This document shows positions 61,145-64,000 of a stretch of DNA of 64,000 nucleotides, piece by piece. The stretch lies in contig JAJXWB010000003.1 in assembly GCA_021781815.1 (NCBI GenBank), forward strand, positions 124,001-188,000, in the 5' to 3' direction. Under the pieces are notes generated by a model, which made no database searches, had not been told where the DNA came from, and was given only the letters and a program-made list of their open reading frames with translations. Source of the DNA: Pseudomonadota bacterium. Its GTDB lineage: Bacteria; Pseudomonadota; Alphaproteobacteria; Rhizobiales; Beijerinckiaceae. Within the stretch, counting starts at the first letter, position 1; each line of letters starts with the position of its first letter. The translations under genes were made by a program, and so were the position numbers.

Positions 61145-63196
61145 TCACGCCAGATGCAGGGCAGCGACGACGAGGTCGATCGCCTTGATGCCGATGAAAG
61201 GCAGGACAAGACCGCCGACGCCATAGACGAGCAGGTTCCGGCGCAACAATGCGGCGGCGCCGACCGGCCGGTAGGCGACGCCTTTCAGCGCGAGCGGGAT
61301 CAGCGCAACGATGATCAGAGCATTGAAGATCACCGCCGACAGGATCGCCGATTGCGGCGAGGCCAGCCGCATGACGTTGAGCGCGCCGAGTTGTGGATAT
61401 GTCGCAATGAACAGCGCCGGCAGGATCGCGAAATATTTCGCGACATCGTTGGCGATCGAAAAGGTCGTCAGCGACCCGCGCGTCATGAGGAGCTGCTTGC
61501 CGATCTCGACGATCTCGATGAGCTTCGTCGGATTGGAATCGAGATCGACCATGTTGCCTGCCTCGCGCGCAGCCTGCGTTCCCGTCTGCATGGAGACGCC
61601 GACGTCGGCCTGCGCCAGCGCCGGCGCGTCGTTCGTACCGTCCCCGCACATGGCGATGAGACGCCCGCCAGTCTGCTCCTTGCGAATATAGGTCAACTTG
61701 TCCTCTGGCGTCGCTTCGGCGAGAAAATCATCGACGCCCGCCTCGGAGGCGATGGCGGCGGCGGTCACGGGATTGTCGCCGGTGACCATGACCGTGCGGA
61801 TGCCCATGGCGCGCAGGGCCGCAAAACGCTCCTTGATGCCCGGCTTAACAACGTCCTTCAGATGAATGACGCCGAGCAGCCTGCCGTTCTCGGCTACCGC
61901 CAGCGGCGTACCGCCTGACGAGGCCACCCCGTCGACGGCGCGACGAAACTCCGGGGGCGTACGTTCGAGCGGGACGCCGACATGGCGCAGGATCGAGTCG
62001 ATCGCGCCCTTGCGGATGGAGCGGCCGGCCGCATCGACGCCGGAAATGCGCGTCTGTGCGGCGAAGGGCACGATTGTCGGCTGCGCGCCGAAGTCGGGAT
62101 CGGCAAGCCCGTATTCGCCCTTGGCGAGCGCGACGATCGAGCGTCCCTCCGGTGTTTCGTCGGCCAGGCTGGCCGACAGAGCCGCGGCAGCCAGTTCTTC
62201 CTCTGCGACGTCTGCGACCGACAGAAATTCGGTGGCCATGCGGTTGCCGAAGGTGATCGTGCCGGTCTTGTCGAGCAGCAGCGTATCAACATCGCCCGCC
62301 GCCTCGACCGAACGACCGGAGGTGGCGATGACGTTGAAGCGGATGAGGCGGTCCATGCCGGCTATGCCGATCGCCGAGAGCAATCCGCCGATAGTGGTAG
62401 GTATCAGCGTGACGAGCAACGCCACGAGGACGACGACGGAGACGAACGTGCCGGAATAGCCGGCGAGGCCCCAGAGTGTGACGACCGCGATCAGGAAGAT
62501 CAGCGTCATGCCGGCGAGCAGGATCGACAGTGCGAGTTCGTTCGGCGTCTTCTGGCGTTCGGCGCCCTCGACCAGCGCGATCATGCGATCGATGAAAGTC
62601 GAACCCGGCGCAGCCGTCACCCGAACCTTGAGCCAGTCGGACAGAACGGTCGTGCCGCCCGTCACGGCCGAGCGGTCGCCGCCTGCCTCGCGAATGACAG
62701 GCGCGGATTCTCCAGTGACCGCGGATTCGTTGACAGAGGCGACGCCTTCGATGATTTCGCCATCCGAGGGAATGATATCGCCGGCCTCGACAAGCACGAC
62801 GTCGCCGACCCGCAAATCGAGCGCATTGACGCCGCTGTAGAGGCCTTTCGGGTCGGTGGGGTCCAGATAGCGCTTGGCGTGCGTGTCGCTGCGCGTCGCG
62901 CGCAGACTGGCCGCCTGCGCCTTGCCCCGTCCTTCGGCCACCGCCTCGGCGAATGTCGCGAAAAGCACGGTGAACCACAGCCAGATGGCGATCTGTCCGG
63001 AAAAGAACGGCGCGCCGCCGCCGTTCATCAGTTCGCGCGCCCACAGGAAGGTGACGAGCGCCGCCACCACCTCCGTCACGAAAATCACGGGATTGTGCAT
63101 GAGATGGCGCGGGTCGAGCTTGCGGAACGCGTCGACCGAAGCGGCGGCGACGATCTTGCCGTCGAACAAATGGGGCGCGGAGGCTTTCTTCGACAT
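61145..63196 (-). CDS. kdpB: KdpB catalytic subunit of the potassium-transporting P-type ATPase
   Basis: A 683-residue P-type ATPase. Phosphorylated Asp is in [14 protein letters not shown]; the actuator loop is [23 protein letters not shown] and [19 protein letters not shown] are hinge and Mg-binding motifs. Hydrolysis of ATP by KdpB drives K+ entry through KdpA. It lies 10 bases after kdpA. Confidence 0.97.
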   Translation of the reverse strand: MSKKASAPHLFDGKIVAAASVDAFRKLDPRHLMHNPVIFVTEVVAALVTFLWARELMNGGGAPFFSGQIAIWLWFTVLFATFAEAVAEGRGKAQAASLRATRSDTHAKRYLDPTDPKGLYSGVNALDLRVGDVVLVEAGDIIPSDGEIIEGVASVNESAVTGESAPVIREAGGDRSAVTGGTTVLSDWLKVRVTAAPGSTFIDRMIALVEGAERQKTPNELALSILLAGMTLIFLIAVVTLWGLAGYSGTFVSVVVLVALLVTLIPTTIGGLLSAIGIAGMDRLIRFNVIATSGRSVEAAGDVDTLLLDKTGTITFGNRMATEFLSVADVAEEELAAAALSASLADETPEGRSIVALAKGEYGLADPDFGAQPTIVPFAAQTRISGVDAAGRSIRKGAIDSILRHVGVPLERTPPEFRRAVDGVASSGGTPLAVAENGRLLGVIHLKDVVKPGIKERFAALRAMGIRTVMVTGDNPVTAAAIASEAGVDDFLAEATPEDKLTYIRKEQTGGRLIAMCGDGTNDAPALAQADVGVSMQTGTQAAREAGNMVDLDSNPTKLIEIVEIGKQLLMTRGSLTTFSIANDVAKYFAILPALFIATYPQLGALNVMRLASPQSAILSAVIFNALIIVALIPLALKGVAYRPVGAAALLRRNLLVYGVGGLVLPFIGIKAIDLVVAALHLA

Positions 63197-63206
63197 GATC
63201 GGCTCC

Positions 63207-64000
63207 TCAGAAAGTCTTGCCGGCGAGCATCAGCACATGCTCGACGATCGGTCCGAGCGCGAGCGCGGGGAAGAATTGCAGGCCGCCAAGGATGAGAATC
63301 ACGCCGACGAGCAGGCCGATGAACAGCGGGCCGTCCGTCGGGAATGTGCCCGCTGAGGCCGGCGCGCGCGTCTTGCCGGCGAGCGAGCCCGCCATCGCCA
63401 TCACCGGCACGACATAGCCGAAGCGTCCGAGCGCCATGGATATGCCGGTCGTGACGTTGAACCAGGGCGTGTTGGCGTTGAGGCTGGCAAACGCCGAGCC
63501 GTTGTTGCCGGCGGCGGATGAATAAGCGTAGAGCAACTCGCTCAGACCGTGCGGGCCGGCGTTGGCGAGGCTCGCCAGCGCCGCTGGCAACATGGCCGAG
63601 ACCGCCGAAAAGCCGAGGATGACGAGCGGCAGGATGAGCACCGCGAGCATGACGAGTTTCATCTCGCGGGCTTCGATCTTCTTGCCCATGAATTCCGGCG
63701 TGCGACCGACCATGAGACCGGCGACGAATACGGCGAGGATCGCAAACACGATCATGCCGTACAGGCCCGAACCGACGCCGCCGGGCAGTACTTCGCCGAG
63801 CTGGATCAGAAACATCGGCACGAAACCGCCGAGCGGCGTCAAAGCGTCGTGCATCGCGTTGACGGCGCCGCAGGACAGACCTGTCGTCACCGCGACGAAC
63901 ATGGCTGACATGGCCTGGCCAAAGCGAACTTCCTTGCCTTCCATATTACCCTGGGAGGGGTCGAGGCCGAGCTGCGTCAACAGCGGATTGCCCGAGGCTT
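63207..64000 (-). CDS. kdpA: KdpA potassium-binding subunit, C-terminal part (cut by window edge)
   Basis: The last 263 codons of kdpA; the start lies beyond the right edge. The frame enters as [14 protein letters not shown]. Selectivity-filter segments are seen in [20 protein letters not shown] and [14 protein letters not shown]. The remaining helices include [19 protein letters not shown]. KdpA forms the K+ path of the KdpFABC pump. A kdpF gene, if present, would be outside the window. Confidence 0.95.
   Translation of the reverse strand, partial: ASGNPLLTQLGLDPSQGNMEGKEVRFGQAMSAMFVAVTTGLSCGAVNAMHDALTPLGGFVPMFLIQLGEVLPGGVGSGLYGMIVFAILAVFVAGLMVGRTPEFMGKKIEAREMKLVMLAVLILPLVILGFSAVSAMLPAALASLANAGPHGLSELLYAYSSAAGNNGSAFASLNANTPWFNVTTGISMALGRFGYVVPVMAMAGSLAGKTRAPASAGTFPTDGPLFIGLLVGVILILGGLQFFPALALGPIVEHVLMLAGKTF

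Noticed and set aside
1-64000. CRISPR arrays, tRNA, rRNA, prophage or conjugation genes
   Set aside because: No regularly spaced repeats, no tRNA-like cloverleaf and no phage or transfer proteins were recognised by reading; a covariance-model search was not possible here.

Overview
The window is high-GC, densely coded bacterial DNA. Its reverse (oxidative) dsr genes, nadABC beside a Nudix-type NAD regulator, a PutA of about 1,220 residues without an N-terminal DNA-binding domain, a kdp operon and a dispersed 'cattgcgagg...gacgaagcaatcc' repeat together suggest an alphaproteobacterium, probably of the Hyphomicrobiales. Genus cannot be read from the sequence. No rRNA, tRNA or CRISPR array was seen.

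Positions 1-10041 are a sulfur-oxidation island. On the minus strand dsrA-B-E-F-H-C-M-K runs off the left edge. DsrEFH and a two-cysteine DsrC mark it as the oxidative type. A divergent plus-strand unit carries a TauD/TfdA dioxygenase and two small uncharacterised ORFs, followed by an SQR-like flavoprotein, a YeiH-type exporter, DsrE2 and TusA. Positions 10218-15081 hold a His-rich ferritin-like protein, two convergent Rrf2 regulators and an octahaem cytochrome / cytochrome b / secreted-protein module of the tetrathionate-reductase type. A LysR regulator and a small exported protein follow.

Positions 16645-21033 are nadC, nadB, nadA and a Nudix-related NAD regulator, with a tandem palindromic site in front of nadA. 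A PLP decarboxylase, putA, a diguanylate cyclase, an ABC binding protein and an acyl-CoA synthetase follow.

Positions 31170-46683 hold thirteen minus-strand genes in close succession, divergent from an IclR regulator: SCP2-like protein, alpha/beta hydrolase, metallo-beta-lactamase-fold lactonase, a sugar-type ABC importer with two enlarged permeases, an opsin-like seven-helix protein, a flotillin, a small membrane protein with a sodium-solute-type symporter, an iron alcohol dehydrogenase and a succinate-semialdehyde dehydrogenase. The lactonase, alcohol dehydrogenase and SSADH match in kind the gamma-butyrolactone / 4-hydroxybutyrate route (blcCBA). The opsin has arginine where the retinal-binding lysine belongs and lacks the counterion aspartate. 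This is the most unusual find in the window.

Positions 47666-64000 carry an IS3-type remnant, a GNAT protein, a TRAP transporter divergent from an FAH-family enzyme / HpaH-like hydratase / HpaR-like MarR operon, a chemotaxis receptor, gshB, a 0.8 kb stretch without a convincing gene, and kdpE-D-C-B-A running off the right edge.
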